Assembly: GCF_900107155.1 (NCBI RefSeq)
Contig: NZ_FNOX01000008.1
Location: forward strand, 276,389-340,388
From: Pseudomonas salomonii
Lineage (GTDB): Bacteria > Pseudomonadota > Gammaproteobacteria > Pseudomonadales > Pseudomonadaceae
Reading direction: 5' to 3'
DNA: 64,000 nucleotides
A model generated the notes under the pieces. That model ran no database searches, had not been told where the DNA came from, and saw nothing but the letters and a program-made list of their open reading frames with translations. This document shows positions 61,457-64,000 of the stretch, piece after piece. Position 1 is the first letter of the stretch, and each line of letters starts with the position of its first letter. Position numbers and translations under genes: made by a program.

Positions 61457-64000
61457 TCAATGAACTTTCATTTCCACTTGAATCGTGGCGGGAGGTTTGC
61501 TTTTGGTGTACAGGTGGTTTTTCGATAAGTGCGTCAACATTTTATCGGCTCGGGCGCTTGTCTTATTTAAAACGCTTTGCCACAAATCAACCGTGATGGA
61601 TCCTTCTTTGAACTCACGCTCCCAGTTAATTTTCTCCCCGGCCCGGTAAACATTTTTTGACAGCAACACGAGCGTATGATTGCTGCCTGGGATTTGCACC
61701 ATATAGGTTCGGTAGCCACTCTCTTTGGCTGACGCCTTGATCGTATCTGCGGCATACGCCGCCATCTCGGCACACTGTCCGAATATTTTTCCGTTTGCGT
61801 CCCTTTCCGCGCCCACTCGTCGGGCCAATCGGGTTTGAAACGTCTCACTGCGCACTGCGCCATAATTATCCAGTCCCAGCTCCTTGCGCAGTTCGTCGCG
61901 TCTTCTCCTCACGGCCTGGTGGTTGCCATCATATTTGTATTGAGTAACCCCGTTTTCATTAGCGGTGGGGACGTCGGTAATAGCGATCTCTTCGAAGTGC
62001 GGTTGAAGTGCTTGTTGAACCTCGTCCATGACGACACGTGCCTTATCTCCCTTAGGCGCTTGCAGTGTGCGCCACAGGGACAAATCATTGAGGTTGGCCA
62101 CCTTGCCCTCACTGACCAGCTGTGTGGGACGAAGTGTTTTAGGGCCAGGTTGTTGGCGCGCTCTGAGGGTGTCCCGGTACTCATTGATCATCGGTTTTTC
62201 AGCGGACGTGCATTTTTTGAATACGATCTCGTTTGGCTGCGGAGTCTCCAGCCTTGTGTAATAGAACTCGGCGGTGTCGGCCTCGATTACCAAGTATTTA
62301 GCGGCGCTGCCCTGGGGGTCTTTGACGACAATGCCTCTGAGTTCCCGCGTGTCGTCACACAGATCACTGATGCGGTTGAGTTTGACGACACGCGATTCTG
62401 CTTCTAACAGGTTGTCCGGGTTCAAGTTATAAAAACCAAACCCAGCGTCGTTCTTGAGGCTGGCGCTTATCTCCTGTTTATAGATGATAGGTTTTTGATC
62501 GGTCACGGGCTCCAAGCGAAGCCCCGTGTCGTGTTCAACCCAACGGTAACGGCGGCGCTGGAAAACAGTGAATCTGTCCTTCTCCAGAAGTTGGGGTACT
62601 GAAGGGAACAGGCGCACGTGTTCAAGCGCTTGAAGTTCCTGAGCGGCCAGGTCGTCAACGTTGTTGAGCACTTTGGAAAAACAGGTCGTATCGACCACGC
62701 GTTTAGTCCTGCCCGCCGAGATAGAAGGGGCAGGGCAGATGCCTTCAAAGCCCTCCAAAGGTTTAAAGTGCTCGGCTGATTCCAGATCAGTCATTACCCC
62801 CGGGTTGCGAGTGTCGTAGCGGTACACGCGTTCGCCTTCGACCAGGTCAAAACCATGAGTGCGGGGCACTGTGTAAGCGTTGGCGGATACCGGTTTCTCC
62901 GTCACCAGTGCGTGGCTGCCGTCCGCCAGGGCTTCTTGATGCAAGACGTAAGAGGTATCGGGCACAAAGCTCACCAGAGGCGGGCCATAAGCTGCCTCGG
63001 TCGTAACGTCATACGCGTACCAATGACCGTCTTGGCGTACTGCGCTGATATTGGCTTGCTCAGTGCCGCCGTAACTTATTGTGCCATCAGCCCGGTTGGC
63101 CGCCGAAGCAAATGTGCCCGCATTGCGTTCGGCTGAAGGGGCAATTTGCGTGCGCCCGAACGAGCTTAACGACTCCGAGACGCTGGAGGCAGTCAGGTCG
63201 GTGAACGCGATATTTTCAACCTCTTTAACCCCGAACTTATCGATCAAACCGGCGGCGATCTTTGAACCTGCCCAGCCCGCACCTGTTTTTGCCAATGTCC
63301 ATAGTTTGCCCAGGCCCTCGGTGGCGACGTACATCACAATATCAACGCCCAGGTCCCACACCGCCTGCGCATACTTGCCCTGGAAAACATCCAGCACACT
63401 GGAGCCTCCCGGGAGGGCGCGTAAAATGCCTTCGAAGGCGTCAATAGGTTCCACGCTGTTTTCAACTCTGTTCGCACGCCGGTTCAAATGCGTTGCGACA
63501 AAACTGGTTTTGTTCAAGTAGATCGAGTCCACCAGCAACTTAGACAAATACTGGGTTCTTTGACTGTCGTAGTTGGAGGTCTCATGGGTTGCGCTGAACG
63601 CAACCAAGAGCTGCCTGATACCGGTTGTTGGGTCGTCATTCGGGATAACGAAGTCGGTTTCGTCGATCCGGGTCAATACGACGTTGGATCGGGTTCCGGG
63701 CTTCGGCTCTGCGCCGTTATTGAACGCCGTTGCGTCGAGGGTTTGCAGGCCGGAAGTGCCGTCAGGGATCGTTGGGTCGATAGCGGGGATTTTTACTATT
63801 TTTCCAATGGCCGGGTAGATCGCAAAGGCTCTGTCAACGCCCTGGTAATTTGTCGTTAATACGATGCCATTGCCGGCGCCTTTGACTTGATAAACTTTCA
63901 CCGATCCGTTGACGAGACTCTCGCGATCAGCAAGAGGCAGCTTGCTCAGCATCCCCTTGAACAGTGTGACGGTGTGTCGTCTGCGCAGCGTGTAGTCTTG
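61457..64000 (-). CDS. Large toxin-like protein, 3' part, with C-terminal cysteine-hydrolase pattern
   Basis: The frame is open to the right edge, so the 847 residues seen are the C-terminal part; the ATG at 63952 is probably internal. The first residues (TVTLFKGMLSKLPLADRESL) resemble large Pseudomonas proteins with a DUF6543/dermonecrotic-toxin-like region. A hydrophobic segment follows (~residues 205-240 of the visible part). The final ~110 residues carry GQCAEMAAYAAD (Cys codon 61772-61774), SNHTLVLLS (His 61676-61678) and VDLWQ (Asp 61586-61588), the Cys-His-Asp order of papain- or transglutaminase-like enzymes. GC is lower than in the mtl genes. A secreted effector or competition toxin is likely but unproven. 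Confidence 0.72.
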   Translation of the reverse strand, partial: QDYTLRRRHTVTLFKGMLSKLPLADRESLVNGSVKVYQVKGAGNGIVLTTNYQGVDRAFAIYPAIGKIVKIPAIDPTIPDGTSGLQTLDATAFNNGAEPKPGTRSNVVLTRIDETDFVIPNDDPTTGIRQLLVAFSATHETSNYDSQRTQYLSKLLVDSIYLNKTSFVATHLNRRANRVENSVEPIDAFEGILRALPGGSSVLDVFQGKYAQAVWDLGVDIVMYVATEGLGKLWTLAKTGAGWAGSKIAAGLIDKFGVKEVENIAFTDLTASSVSESLSSFGRTQIAPSAERNAGTFASAANRADGTISYGGTEQANISAVRQDGHWYAYDVTTEAAYGPPLVSFVPDTSYVLHQEALADGSHALVTEKPVSANAYTVPRTHGFDLVEGERVYRYDTRNPGVMTDLESAEHFKPLEGFEGICPAPSISAGRTKRVVDTTCFSKVLNNVDDLAAQELQALEHVRLFPSVPQLLEKDRFTVFQRRRYRWVEHDTGLRLEPVTDQKPIIYKQEISASLKNDAGFGFYNLNPDNLLEAESRVVKLNRISDLCDDTRELRGIVVKDPQGSAAKYLVIEADTAEFYYTRLETPQPNEIVFKKCTSAEKPMINEYRDTLRARQQPGPKTLRPTQLVSEGKVANLNDLSLWRTLQAPKGDKARVVMDEVQQALQPHFEEIAITDVPTANENGVTQYKYDGNHQAVRRRRDELRKELGLDNYGAVRSETFQTRLARRVGAERDANGKIFGQCAEMAAYAADTIKASAKESGYRTYMVQIPGSNHTLVLLSKNVYRAGEKINWEREFKEGSITVDLWQSVLNKTSARADKMLTHLSKNHLYTKSKPPATIQVEMKVH

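Overview
The window looks like chromosomal DNA from a fluorescent Pseudomonas, most likely the P. fluorescens group. Evidence: high-GC coding with dense operons, many REP/REPIN elements, a PtxS-type 2-ketogluconate (kgu) operon, a complete mtlEFGKDYZ mannitol operon, and small Pseudomonas families (DUF6388, DUF1652, DUF2790). No rRNA, tRNA, integrase, transposase or CRISPR array was recognised.

Layout. 0-6.2 kb: a small DUF6388 protein, an EIIC-EAL membrane phosphodiesterase, and an operon of Baeyer-Villiger monooxygenase, SDR and PF10118 hydrolase. 6.4-20 kb: an alkane and long-chain lipid block with alpha/beta hydrolase, AlkB, two PRA-type exported proteins, a FadL porin, FadE, two-domain FabG, MaoC hydratase, FadI-type thiolase and FadD. 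It offers uptake, terminal hydroxylation, CoA activation and beta-oxidation enzymes. alkB and fadE share the same upstream inverted repeat. 20-21 kb: a gene-free composite palindrome made of two ~295-bp inverted arms around a REPIN. 21-26.2 kb: kguEKTD with ptxS and two identical PtxS operators. 26.4-33.1 kb: a lower-GC stretch with two related large beta-rich proteins of unknown function and an autotransporter.

33-44 kb: a DUF1345 membrane protein, an RND pump and adaptor divergent from an RstA/RstB-like two-component system, an ECF sigma/anti-sigma pair, a DUF3455 exported protein, a methyltransferase and a TauE/SafE exporter. 44-46.7 kb: a sulfur-scavenging pair, with dimethyl-sulfone monooxygenase SfnG behind a near-consensus sigma-54 promoter. 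46.7-49.5 kb: a divergent GNAT/C39-peptidase fusion and an RLAN/ATP-grasp RimK-like ligase, a candidate peptide-modification system. 49.5-52 kb: a ParD-like regulator translationally coupled to a methionine aminopeptidase behind a 30-bp near-palindrome, then a threonine dehydratase with what looks like a classical Ile/Thr leader-peptide attenuator. 52.7-61.2 kb: the mannitol operon, interrupted by two REPINs. 61.4-64 kb: the 3' part of a large toxin-like protein whose C-terminus carries a Cys-His-Asp triad pattern.

All calls come from reading the sequence and from family knowledge; no database search was run. The items most worth following up are the attenuator, the ParD-like/MetAP operon, the RimK/GNAT-C39 pair, the shared alkB/fadE operator and the C-terminal domain of the last gene.
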